Source: Elymus sibiricus (Eukaryota > Streptophyta > Magnoliopsida > Poales > Poaceae). Taken from it: a DNA stretch of 64,000 nucleotides. The stretch covers positions 307,644,486 to 307,708,485 of the forward strand of contig CM077665.1 of assembly GCA_039707655.1 (NCBI GenBank), in the 5' to 3' direction. A program made the position numbers and the translations under genes. The notes under the pieces were generated by a model. It was not told the DNA's origin and made no database searches. It saw nothing but the letters and a program-made list of their open reading frames with translations. Shown piece after piece: positions 1-12,169 of the stretch (the stretch's first letter is position 1; the number at the start of each line of letters is the position of its first letter).

Positions 1-904
1 CTTCTCCATCAACACCGCCATGATGCTCACCACCGGGAGTGAGTAATTCCTTTGTAGGCTTGCTGGACGGTGGTGGTATTGGATGATATTGATCATGTAA
101 TCGAGTTAAGTTTGATAGGGCTTGATCCCTAGTATCCACTATGTTCTGAGATTGATGTTGCTATGACTTTGCTATGCTTAATGCTTGTCACTAGGGCCCG
201 AGTGCCATGATTTCAGATCTGAACCTATTATGTTTTCATGAATATAAGAGTGATTTGGATGCTATCTTGCAAGTTGTATGCACCTATTACGTGTCTTGAT
301 CCGCATACTCCAAGGTGACAATAATTGGGATTCTTTCCGGTGATTGCCGTAGTTTGAGGAGTTCATGTATTCACCATGTGTTAATGCTTTGTTCCGATTC
401 TCTATTAAAATGAGGCCTTAATATCCCTTAGTTTCCAATAGGACCCCGCTGCCACGGGAGGGTAGGACAAAAGATGTCATGCAAGTTCTTATCGCAAGCA
501 CGTATGACTATATACGGAATACATGGCTAGATTACATTGATGAATTGGAGCTAGCTCTGTGTCGCCCTAGTGTGCAACTGTTATATGATCAATGTCATCT
601 AAATCATTATCCATCACCGATCCACGTGCCTACGCTTTACATATACTGAATCTTGCTAAGTTACTATTGCTACTGCTACTGTCACAATAGCTACAAAATT
701 GTTATTTCCACTACTACTGTTACTTTTTCTACTACCGTGCTACTAAACCTTTGCTGCGGAGAGATATCCCAGGTGCGGTTGAATTGAAAACTCAACTATC
801 AAGGACAATAAATATTCTTTGGCCCCCCTTGTGTCGAATCAATAAATTAGGGTGAAATACTACGCGTGAAGACTGTTGCGATCCCCTACACTTTTGGGTT
901 ATCA
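1..904 (+). repeat. Athila-type (Sabrina-like) gypsy LTR, right part
   Basis: Non-coding sequence with the R-U5 character of Triticeae Athila-lineage LTRs. It has a low-complexity CTA-rich stretch (about 660-750) and a terminal segment ending in gggttatca at 904, as in Sabrina/WHAM-type LTRs. No tRNA-Asp primer site follows; the sequence passes directly into gypsy G. This is therefore either a 3' LTR or a solo LTR inserted in G. The left end lies outside the window, so the TSD cannot be checked (candidate agagg at 905-909). There is no credible coding sequence. The family name is from memory; LTR identity is fairly secure, the name less so. Confidence 0.7.
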
Positions 905-3092
905 AGAGGACGCTGGTACAGAAGTTGAATCGGACGATGATGAGGACGCGCCAGCCTCCAAAAAAACGGACGGAAGCGCAATCGGAAGCGCAAGGGAAAA
1001 GCAGTGATAGCCGTCGAAGGGAACGACAACTCCGACTCTGGCAAGAAGGCTAAGTGCAAGGGGTCCGACAAGAACGCTGCCGCATGCTCTAGAGATGACG
1101 AGGCCGCGGCAGGAGAAAAGACCGGCAGGCCATACTGCAAGAGCCACCTCACCAAGAGCCATGACATCATCGAATGCCGTCAACTAGAACAGCTTGCTGA
1201 GAAACAAAAGCAAGAGTACGAAAAGCGCGACAAGGAGAAGGGCCAAGATGGTGTAGGTGGCTCCGGCAAGAAAAACAATGGTGGCCGTGGTGGCCGTTGC
1301 GGCAAGGCCCCAAGGAGAAGCCTGCTAGGGGCCGGGACAAAAAGTCTGATGACGAAGACAATGATGACGACATAGATGAAGAGAAATCTGAAGGCCAAGA
1401 ATTCCAGAAGGCTATCGATGCTATGTGTGTTGACGGAGGTGCATCTTTGCACTCCTCTCATCGGCGACTCAAGCAGTGGGCCCGTGAGATCAATGCAGCA
1501 GAGCCAGCGGCAGAGGCGAGAAAACCCCTCAAGTGGTCCAACACTCCCATCATCTTCGACGCTGAGGACCACCCTGACCGCATCACCGCCGTCGGGTGTG
1601 TGCCGTTGTTGCTGTCACCAACAATATGCAACCTCAAGGTCACAAAGATGTTGGTCGGCAGTGGAGCCGGTCTGAATCTGATATCATCAGACGTAATCAA
1701 GCGTCTACAGATTCCCGACTCGGATCTCAAACCGACGGGGTCTTTTTAAGGAGTCAACCTGGAAAGATCCTAGCCCAAGGGGAAGATAATTCTGTCGGTC
1801 ACATTTGGCAGCGAGCTCAACTTCAGAATAGAGAGGGTCGTCTTCGACGTCGCTGCCATACAATGGGATTTTGGGCCGACCGGCGGTGACGAAGTTTATG
1901 CGGCATCTCACCACGCCTACAATACCCTCAAGATGCCAGGGCCGATGAGCGTCATCACCGTCTGTGCTGACAACAAGGACGCGGTCCTCTGCGTCGACAA
2001 GCTCTTCCGGGAGGCAGTGGCATGATCTGCCGACGAGGCACTTGCTCCTGCTGGCAAAGCTCCTGGGGGAAGGACAAGAACATGAATTCCGGTGAATTTC
2101 GTAAGGACTCCGAGAAGCGCACCAAGGAGTGCAGCGTGCCCGTCGAGGATATACCAGAGACCTCTGCTGCCAAGAGCAAGAAAAACAAGGTGACCATCCC
2201 CAAGACGAAACAAGTGGCTGCATGGGAGGACGGCGAGGGCTGCACTTTCACTATAAGTGCCACCCTCGATAGTAAATAGGAAAGCGCACTTGTCTCCTTC
2301 CTGTGGGCGAATGTTGATGTGTTTGCCTGGCAACCATCCGACATCCCCGGTGTTCCCAAGGAGGTGATCGACAACCACCTTGCCGTTTGTCCCCATGCAC
2401 GCCCTGTCAAGTAGAAGGTCCAAAAGCAAGCCCTGGAACGACAATACTTTATTGCTGAAGAAATCAAGAAACTAGAAGCAGCAGGCCTGATCAGAGGTGT
2501 GATCCACCCAACTTGGTTGGCGAATCCAGTGGTAGTACGCAAGGCGAAGGGGAAGTGAAGACTTTGCATCGACTTCACTGATGTCAATAAGGCTTGCCCG
2601 AAGGACCCCTTCCCCTTGCTGCGCGTCGATCAGATAGTGGACTCAACCGCTGGCTGTGACCTGTTGTCTTTCCTTGACGCCTACTCTGGCTACCACTAGA
2701 TCTTCATGGCCAAGGAAGACGAGGATAAAACGACATTCATCACTCCTTGCGGCACGTACTGTTTCAAGCGTATGCCATTTGTGTTGAAGAGTGCCGGCTC
2801 AACGTTCGCAAGGGCTATTCAGATTGGTTTTGGGCCGCAGCTACATAGGAACGTGGAGGCATACATGGACGACATAGTGGTCAAGACCAAGGACAAGGCC
2901 ATGCTGATTCAAGACCTAGAAGAGACCTTTGCGAACTTGTGCAAGATCAGTTTGAAGCTAAACCCCGAGAAATGCGTGTTTGGAGTCCCCTCCGGCAAGC
3001 TCCTCGGGTTCTTTGTGTCACAACGCGGGATCGAAGCCAACCCCGCCAGGATTGAGGCAATTGAGCAGTTGGAGGCACCGAACGCATCAAGG
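905..3092 (+). pseudogene. Gypsy element G, copy A: decayed gag-protease-RT
   Basis: Partial Tat-like gypsy polyprotein. A basic gag tail with a CxxH...HxxxxC knuckle (about 1130-1180) is followed by a retropepsin-like segment (about 1560-1740) and a reverse transcriptase with YMDD at about 2863-2875. The protease catalytic Asp is lost: the expected D-G-G triad reads G-S-G. In-frame stops include TAA at about 1747, TAG at about 2276, TAG at about 2412, TGA at about 2557 and TAG at about 2697. Several of these replace Gln codons. The element is cut at 3092 by the C1 LTR, whose target site is caagg. Copy B (47148-49335) matches it at about 96.5% over a 600-bp stretch compared by eye. It cannot make a functional polyprotein. 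Confidence 0.85.
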
Positions 3093-3211
3093 TGAGGGAT
3101 CACTAGAAGTGTGTCTAGAGGGGGGGGGGGTGAATAGACTACTTGCAAGAATTAAAAACCTAACCTTTTCCCAAGTTAATTGGTTGGCAGATTTTAGCAT
3201 TTATAGCAAGT
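3093..3211 (-). repeat. C1 3' LTR, distal part (left of LARD)
   Basis: First 119 bp of the C1 LTR as read on plus, beginning tgagggatca and including a G homopolymer at about 3120-3130. The LTR resumes after the LARD at 16559. The pre-insertion order is confirmed by the solo LTR at 49336, which carries the same two halves joined. The TSD of C1 is caagg at 3088-3092. Confidence 0.85.
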
Positions 3212-6200
3212 TGTGACGCCCAGATAATTAAGCTACAGTAATCCCACGCTGATGGTGCCATGTAATCACTGTTACTGTTGCTAAATCTCACTTCGTTTAA
3301 AATCCATATCAAATTCAAAATTTAATGAAAGTCAAATTTCAAATTTCTCAAACATGAAAACAAAAATGTTCTAAATGTGTCAAATAATGTATAGGAAATA
3401 TTGGTGAAGAATCCACATTTTTATAAAATAATTAAATGCACTAAAATGATTTAAATTGCAGCAAAAACAATTAATTAAATGCCTTTTCAAATTTATAAAA
3501 TATCAAACTACTTTTCTTCTGCCCAAAACTTAATGGGGCAGTAGCATATTAATTCACACTAAATTAGGGACTACTTTTATAATTTATAAAACTAAACTAA
3601 AAGTGAAACTAAAAAAAAACAGAAAAGAAAATAAAACAAAACAAAAGATAAATAAAAATAAAACAAAAAGGCCCCCTGGCCAAGCTGGGCCATGGCCCAG
3701 CTGCCCATCCACCAGGCCGGCCCAATCCCGGTTCTCCTACCTGCTCCTCCCTCGTGTCGCTGCCGCCATGGCCGAGAGTGCCCGCGTCGGCCATCGTTCG
3801 CCACGGCGACGGGGCAGTTGGCGAGGGGATAAGGGCGCCCCAGAGCCCTCTCCCCTGGACGCCTCCTCCATTCGCCGCCCTCTCCTTCCTCTCTCTCGCG
3901 CTCAGCTCCCTTTCCCCCCCTCTGCCGAGCGCCATCGCCGCCGCACCTCCGTCGATCCCGCGGCCACCGGCAGCCCCGCGGCCTCCGACCCTGTCCGTCT
4001 GCTCCACCGTCGTCGTCCACGTCGCCTGGTGCCCTCCGTTGGAGCCGAGGCCCCCTGCAGCTGCCGATCGCGGTCGCCCCCTTTCGCCTCTGTCGCCGAT
4101 GCTCGTCGGCGACCTCGAGATCCCCTGCTGCTCCTAAGCCGTCAAGGGCCTTTCGTGGCTGCTCGGTGAGCTCCAGCTCCTCCTCTAGCCCTCGTTTTGT
4201 GGTAGGGCGCGCTGCTGCCGCCGTTCCCCTCGTGCCCGAGCTCGCCTCCGCCGAGCTCGTTGCCGGCAAGGCTCCGGTGAACAAATGGTCACGGGCCCGC
4301 GTTAGTTAGCATCGCCGCATCGTGTATGCCCCGCATGCCCCTTTTGTTCGCACGTTAGCACCCCACGTCGCCGTAGCCGTATCTCGCCCGAGAGAGCTCG
4401 CCGCCGGCAAGGACCTGGCGCTCGCCTCCGACCACCCCAGCCGCTCGCACCACCACCATTCGACGCGCGACGCCGAGCCGCGTCGAACGCACCAAGCCAC
4501 GGCCCCGGTAACCCTCTGTGCGCGAAACCTGACCAGCACCCGAACGCCGCCGTCCACCGGTGAGCTCGCCGCCGTCGCTACACGCCATCCCCGGCTGCGC
4601 CACCACCACCATTGGACGTGCCGCTCTGCGGCCGTTCCAACGCACCTAACCGCACGCGAAATGGTGGCCGGGGGACGAATCCCGACCACCTGCAGTGAGC
4701 GCCGCCTCGCAAAACAGTCGCCGGCGGCTAGTCGCCGGCTACCACTAAGCTGGCACCCCCGGGGCCACCCCCAGGGTCGCTGCCAACGGGCCCCACGGGC
4801 CCCGTTGACTGGGTTGACTCAGTCAACGTGCTGACTGGGCACCCGTGTGCCACTGACATGTGGGGCCCCTACCCCCAGTGTCTATGACATATGGGCCCCC
4901 ACTGTCAGTTGCCTAATTAACTAATTAGAATAATTAAAATAATTAATTTAAACTAATTAGTCACTGACATGTGGACCCACCTGTTAATTAAACCTGTTTA
5001 AATTAATCTGATAAACTAGAATAGACCTGTGTCTGTGACAGGTGGGGCCCACTGGTCAGGTTTGACCTGGCCAGCCCCCTGCTGACTGCTGATGCAGTGC
5101 TGACGTCATCATTTACTATTCTGGATAGTGTTGGATTTAATTAATTAAAATAATTCCAGAAAGTCAATAAAACTTTAGAAAATCATATCTTTTAAACCGT
5201 AACTCCGATGAAAATAATTTATATATGAAAGTTGATCAGAAAAATCCCACGAATCCAAATATGCCATCCGTTCATCTGTCACATGCTCCTAGCATGATGC
5301 ACATGGAACTTTCCCCTCCGGATCGTCTGTACGATAAATCCAAAGACCCGGGAAATATCGTCAGATATTCTCCCGCTTCGTCTGCAACGCGTAGTACTGC
5401 GTTAGTGCATGCCTAGCACTGCATATTGCCATGTCATGCATCGTGTTGCATCTGCTTGCTTATATTTATTGTTTCTTCCCCCTCTTCTCTCCGGTAGCCT
5501 CTGAGACTGACGCTGCTGCCGGGTACGACTACGCCCCTGACGGTCAGACCTTTGCCGCAGAGCAGTGAGGCAAGCAAACCCCCTTGAGCATTCCGATATC
5601 GCCTATACCCTTCCCTCTTATTCTTGCATTAGATTTTGCTACTGTATTAGATAGCTCCTATTCTGATGCATAGCCTGTTTTTGATGAACTGTTACTTTAC
5701 CTACAATCATACCAACTGCTTAGTATAGGTTGATCAGTGAATCCCCTGTGACCCCCTTAGTCCCAGTTGCCCCTGCTTCTTCATCGACGACTCGACGACT
5801 CGAAGACTCGGTCAACCGACCGACAAGCCAGGCCCCTCATATCACCACACACCCCTTAGTTGTACGACTCTGCAGCGCTGCTATCGAGTACCGAGGGTGA
5901 CACCTCGTGAAGTACTCCTGATGCTAGCTCTGTAGTGTAGCTAGTCGGTCGTGGATATCGAGGGTGATTCCTCTTTCGACACTCCCGATGATGACTCTGT
6001 CGTGCACCCCTCAAGTGTGGGACCCTCGAGGGTGATTCCTCTAGTTCCACCTTGACGGTTTCATCGAGCGGGGATCATTGAGGGTGATTCCTCAGTTCCC
6101 GCCTTGATGATTTATACACACAGTTACTTTGACTTGACATTTGTTACATGTGAAAGACAGGACTGGAGGGACAGGCGGTACCACCCTGGTTGAGGTGGAC

Positions 6201-7606
6201 CTGAGTTCCCGACAGTCCTGAGATGGGTCAGCCCCAAGGGTACCCGTGTCAGATGTGGTGGGATGCGCCGGTAAGGCATCCGGGTTATGTTGAGGCGTGG
6301 ACTGGCGAGAGAGGCCTTTGCCACACATCCTCGAGTCGGGGTGACGGGACCGCACTTTGAGGGTCGCGCTTGCCCCGCATTAACAAAATGCTAATGGGTT
6401 GGGTATTTGATCTGAGTTGGTCGTTGGCCTTATTGCGCACCAAACCATCACGTGGGAAAGTTATGGGCACTCAGCGTCGTTGTATCAGCCGAAGCTCTTC
6501 GGACGTCAGCAATGGAGCGGCGCGCGCCGGATTGGACTGGACGGTGCAGCTCTTGGACTGGAGTGTACTAGGTCTGTTTTCGGCCGCCCGCGCATTGTGC
6601 AGGTGTGCAAAGGGTGATTGGGCCCATGACCCCTGCGTGCATAGGATTTAGACCGGCGGGCTGGCCTCTTCGTTGAGCCTAGGTGGGGCGACGACGTGCT
6701 GCTATCCCGAGGCCGGGCATGACCCAGGAAACTGTGTCCGGCCGGAGGTGATCAGGCGTGTTGGAGATACGGTGCACCCCTGCAGGGATGATTAATCTAT
6801 TCGAATAGCTGTGTCCACGGTAACAGGACGACTTGGAGTTGTACCTTAACCTTATACAACTATAACTGTAATTTAAATTTGAAATGAATTGTGGCTCCGG
6901 GATTGCTTCCTCGCAGGGAGTCGAGGAAGGATCTCTGGGCGTGGTTTCTTAATAAAATTGCTACAATAATATGACTATATATGAGATACAGGTCTACTCT
7001 CTTCTAATGCTACAAGATGCTGAAGATGCTAGTCTTCGATAGGACTAGGCCTTCTCCCTATTCTTGCTTTCTGCAGTCAGTCCAGATATAACCCCTTCAT
7101 TGATAATGATGCATACTTAGCATAGTTCTGATGTCAGTCTTGCGAGTACTTTGGATGAGTACTCACTGCTGCTTTGCCTTCCCCTTTTCCCCTCGTTACG
7201 ATTCCGCGTTCAGCCGATGGAGCCCAGGAGATGAAGTACGCCGGAGACGACTGCTACACCACCGCTGGAGCCTACTACTTCGTGGAGAACGCCGACGCTC
7301 AGGAGTAGTTAGGAGGTTCCCAGGCAGGAGGCCTCGCCTCTTTCGATCCGTGCTTATGTTTGTGCTAGCCTTCTTAAGGCAAAACTTGTCTAACTTATGT
7401 CTGTACTCGGATATATTTGCTTCCGTTGACTCGTGTTTATGTCGAGCTTTGTATTCGAGCCCTCGAGGCCCCTGGCTTGTAATATGGAGCTGTATGACTT
7501 TTATTTGTGTCTTTTGTTGTGTTGTGATATCAATCAGTGAGTCCCTTATCTTGGTCGTACGCACTGTGTGCATGATTAGCGTACGGACGAGAATGGGGGC
7601 CTCACA
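3212..7606 (+). repeat. LARD 5' LTR (4395 bp)
   Basis: Non-coding LTR in blocks: AT-rich start (3212-3670), strongly GC-rich block with CCG-type simple sequence (about 3690-4830), AT-rich spacer (about 4910-5240), then a mixed region to the end. A short motif gagggtgattcctc recurs at about 5893 (degenerate), 5960, 6028 and 6080. ORFs in the GC-rich block occur on several frames at once and overlap their antisense counterparts, so I read them as composition artefacts. The terminal sequence is gggggcctcaca; the 3' LTR has gggggcgtcaca, so one terminal base differs. Confidence 0.87.
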
Positions 7607-7625
7607 AGTTGGTATCAGAACTGAC
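7607..7625 (+). other. LARD primer-binding site
   Basis: Just after the 5' LTR, tggtatcagaac begins at 7610. It matches the complement of the initiator-Met tRNA 3' end (TGGTATCAGAGC) with one mismatch, as in most plant elements of this type. Confidence 0.75.
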
Positions 7626-10600
7626 TGCCTGTAGGTAGCCCCCTTTCCACATCGTTGGCCGAAGTTGAGTCTAGTACTTGAAAAACTTTACTAACATAGT
7701 TGCGTGGCTTACGGGCCCACATCTCAATCGGGTGGTATTAGGATCTTTTATTCCTCGTCTATACTCTGGGTTCTGATCTCTCTTCTCTTTCGGGTTGAAG
7801 ATTTTATTAAGTTTGACTCTAGGTTCTCGTAACTACTTCTCCCAGAGAGCCCTCATACCAGAAGATCACCTGCTTCGTCAGAAGATTCTGAAGATACCCT
7901 TTTGATGTTTTCCTAGACTTTGTGCTCATCGGCTTTGCAATTCCATACCACCGATAAGCCCCTATGGATGACTAATTGCACTTGTCATTCATACAATCTT
8001 TTCTCGTTGCTCTTGTTATTACAAGATGCCCCGAAATACTCTCCATTGCCCCGATAACCCTTTGAGTTTACTGCCTTATAGTTCTTTCCTGCAGGGAAGC
8101 CTTACGGATAATTCCTCACAATTGTCGAGGATCCGTTCATCCCAGTTGTTCATATGTTTCACAAAATTCTTTGAAATACTTTTCGATCTTCCGAAAATCC
8201 TCTGCAGCTTGCTGCTCTTGAAATTCTTGCCTGCTCACATTATGGTTAATTCCATATGTCTAGTAGTCTTCGTTGACATCCCTTGTCTTTGCCATTTTGA
8301 GCCTATTGATTCAATGTGTGCGTATGCACGCCATCATCAGGTGATCCGTTTAAATTATCTTTACGGCTCAGACGTCCTTCCGGACATGAGTTGGTTCTCG
8401 GCAATTCAAACCTTTATTGATTGTCCGACTAAGTCTTTTCAACTTATCCATCCTTGATTAGAGCGTCTGCTTCAGATCCTTAGTTTTGGAAATCATAATT
8501 CCTTTGTATTTTAAGCAGCAGACTATTCAGTTGTTTCTTGAATCCTATACCTCTGCATTCTTTCCTCCTCTGATTGAGTACCGATACTAACATCAACTTC
8601 GTTGTGGATCGCCCTATCCATTGTTGGGTTATTATCCGACAATGTCGTTCATATCCAATCACCTTGTGAGTTCTTCCCCTGATATATAATGCCTTTAGTA
8701 AATTGTATCCTCTGTTCTGCCAACCATGCTCTACCTTCGAGCTGGTGTTAATTACTCTTGAAGCTTGTGGTATATGTTCCTAAGATACCCCGATGGGTTG
8801 AACCTATGCCCTCCCTAATCCGTGAGAACCCGAAAGTTTTCACGGGTCATACTCTTAGGGAGTTTTGCCAGATAAATTTTCAACACTACAACATCGTCGA
8901 AAGCAAGAAATGAATGAAATGTTATACATTGATGAAGTGGGAGTCGACATTGAACTTGTGTTCATGCCCATGGAAATGGTGTAGACCGTCTCGGAAGCTT
9001 CTTGCAAAATAATTATCCATCCATATGATTCTTTCAGTATCCTTAATTTGATCGATTGCAGTTATGGTTCCGACCATGCTACCCTTATTAATTTATCCGA
9101 AAGGAATTCATTCCGGTGCCTCGTCAATTTTTGGGCAAGGTTAAAGTATCTGCTGTCGCAGGTCAATGACCCAGTTCTACTTCTATCATGTTCTACCTTC
9201 GAGTTTTACCCTCTAGTATCTCGAGGATATCACGCCTTTGCACTACATCTTATTAACTTTGATGAGCTAATAATTTTCCTTGTCTTAATCACTCCACGGG
9301 TTCTGGGATTGTTGTCTACCAAGAACACCGATTGGAAAATTTATTCCACCATGCAATTCAATACCCCTTGTAATTGTTACTGGGAATATCAAAGTCAATC
9401 TGGTCATTCCTAGACTATCGGCTACATCCTTGCCTTGCTATCTTTGACTGTACTACCTCGTCCTTCTCTGGTGCGCAAATTCTTCAGAGTGTGAGCATTG
9501 CTTACTTCGAGCTTTCAACATCATGTTGTTTGTCTTGAAAAGCAACTCCGATATTGAGCTTGCATCTTATCTGTTATTCCTATAACCTTCCACGTTGTCA
9601 TTCCCCTACTTGACGCCATCGCTGTTCGATTGCATTCTCTTGAAAACTCTCGACAAAAGGTGTCGTGATCGTCGTCCACAATTTGACTTCTTCTGAGACG
9701 TCAACTGGATTCTTGATGAGAAATACCTTCCTTGCCCTCGATGATTTTTGTTATCATCGACAACCTCCTTGACTTCCTTTCATCACAAAATTGCCCATGA
9801 TATGGATGCAACTTGCTATCCAGCTTGTGTTATGTTCTACCCTGAAGTATTACTGTCTATTGTGTCGAGAATGTTGTGAGGATTGCTCCACCTCTTAGAA
9901 TTTCTTGACATAGTGATACTTCTCACCATCACCATTCTTTCTTGGTCCCTGTGTTGATTTTAACCGGGATACCAACGAGCAAACGATGCTGCTTTGATTC
10001 TAACGTCTAGCAACCCTATTGCTTTGAAGTTAACGATCGACAGTTCGTTCTTAGGCTGCTGGTTATTGAATCGTCACTAACATTGATCTTGCTACCTAAG
10101 GTTATATTTTCGGACGCACTTTCAACCAATGATTAATGATGTATGTTTTCCTCGATCATACAACATTATGTCACTTGATCTGACAAATGTCATCTCCTTG
10201 TTCACATAATTGTGGAAATCCATCCGTTTGGAATTATCGATGAATTGTCGCTGAGCCCATCAGCCACATCCTCTTCTCCCTCGTGGTTCATGATGAACAT
10301 TTAAGCTAGTGTTGGAAACCTTGAAAGCATTATCCTTGTGCCTAGTTCATGAAGGATATGTTTGATAAAAGAAGTGTTTTTCCATAAGTTCACGTGCATT
10401 TTTGCCACCGTGCTTATGGGAAAATTTTGTCTCGCTTCCTCTGGAATCGTTCCAAATCATTCAGGCATGTGCGAAGTATTCTATGGTTCGATAGATTTGT
10501 TACCTTCACTCCATATGTATTTCCTAGCACACCGGGCCACTGATTGATTTGATTTGTACTGGTCCAGACTTACATATGGAACTTTGATATCCTCTATGAT

Positions 10601-12169
10601 GGCCCCCAATCAGAACTTGATTGCCCTCCATTCTAGAAACTTCCATGTGGGCAAGTATGTCTTGACCTTGTGTTCAGATGTCTTGTAGTCCGGCTAATGA
10701 TTGAAGTCTTGCTTCTGTCGTTCATTCCGAGATTCTTGCAACATCATCTCGTAGGTCTGTGTTGCATCCTTTTCTCCTCAGGCCTTCTTTGCCTGAAATA
10801 TCCTGTCACCAACCAGATCTGAATCTCGGACAGTTATGATGGTTGGAACATTATCAAGAATTATAACTTTGGTCTTTATTACTCGGTAAGGTGATGTTGT
10901 AGCTAGCACACCTGACCGGATGACCTATTGTTATAATGCTTTGTTCAGCAAGGATTGCCATTCTTCCTTGGGGAATTTTTAAGACTTATTTTATAAGTTG
11001 ATCCTACTGGATCCTTTGTGTATCCAAACTCCATCCCTTACTCGAAACACCATATCATTACTATCCCGAAGCATGGATGTGGTATATCGATCATCCAAAG
11101 GAATAATGTAAGCTCAATGCTAACTGTTTCTTGATCAATTATCCAAACACCATTGTATGGGAATGTCATGAATTTCCTCGCCCATTTTGCCTAAATGGTT
11201 ATCTACTTGCTATCCTGTCTTGTATATCTTGCTCTGTTTTTCCTTGGGAAAGATATACTCCTAAAACTTGAGTATAACCACATTTTTCCTTTCCATTGCC
11301 TGTTTAATCTTTCCTGAGATTATATGATCTAAGCAGTAATAATTCTCTGTTTAGGTAAACACCTCGGTGATCAATTCTGTCAGTAAGGCCATGTTACTAT
11401 TGTTGATAACATTCCGGTAATCGCCGGTGGACGAGAACTTTGCCTATTGGTCCGCCTCGTCTCGACGAGCAGGAAGATGGTTCTCTTCGTTCCCCGCCCT
11501 TGGTACCGATGCTGTTGCCGACATAAATGACAGGTTATCCACTGACATGCCTTGCTACCATGACCGTGCAAGATGTCACCGCTCTACCTACTCTTGACCA
11601 CATGGTCGGCCCATAACCCATAGTTCCACAGGATCGAAACCTGACTCTCCTGTACCACTTTGATTCCAAGGTATCTTTTGCACTTGGCTTCGTATGTAAT
11701 TTCCGAGCCGTCGTCTAAGGGATGATCTATTCTGTATCAGACGCAATATCTATTTCGTTGCTCTGAACCCCTTTTCCACCTACTGATTAGGCGTCGAATG
11801 ATTGCCTACCCGTTTGAAACTTTCGTACCATCGCTTATTGCTCCCGATGAATTACCTGAATTACAACTCGAGAGATAATTCATGTCTTCTCCCCTCAGTT
11901 CACCGTCAGGTGCCCAACTTTGTGGAGATACGATCTTTCAGAGTTTTCCTTCCTATCGCACTCATAGGACGTTGAAGATCCTAAAGAAAGGATGACGACT
12001 TCATCACGATGACCTGAAATAGAGAAACGAAGACATCAACGAAAGGACTCAACCTCTTCGATGAGGGCAACCAAGACCGAGAAGATCCGTTAGAACTTCG
12101 TAACCAGAACTTTCCCCTTACCCTACCTCTTAATTCTCGGGACGAGAATTCTTGTTAGACGAGGAGAAT
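7607..12169 (+). repeat. LARD internal domain, non-coding
   Basis: 4.56 kb between the LTRs, about 40-45% GC by impression, with stop codons frequent in all frames. I see no zinc knuckle, protease D-T/S-G, RT Y-x-D-D or integrase signature on either strand. Short ORFs (for example 8026-8457 and 9048-9413) have no family features and are probably chance. The 3' end carries gggacgagaattcttgtt and gacgaggagaat (12140-12169), the polypurine tract region before the 3' LTR. Internal domains of LARDs are thought to keep RNA-structure or packaging functions; nothing here shows that directly. Confidence 0.8.

Noticed and set aside
3117..3131. G homopolymer near the C1/C2 LTR end as a quadruplex site
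   Set aside because: A single G run of varying length; four runs are needed, and the length variation looks like slippage or assembly noise.
3592..4284. Long ORFs on both strands in the GC-rich block of the LARD LTRs (also 12542-13811)
   Set aside because: Open in several frames at once because stops are rare in GC-rich repeats. Pro/Arg/Ala-rich products, no domain, and differences between the two LTR copies alter residues freely.
8026..9413. Possible genes in the LARD internal region
   Set aside because: ORFs of 121-143 codons without motifs or codon bias. LARD internal domains are non-coding.
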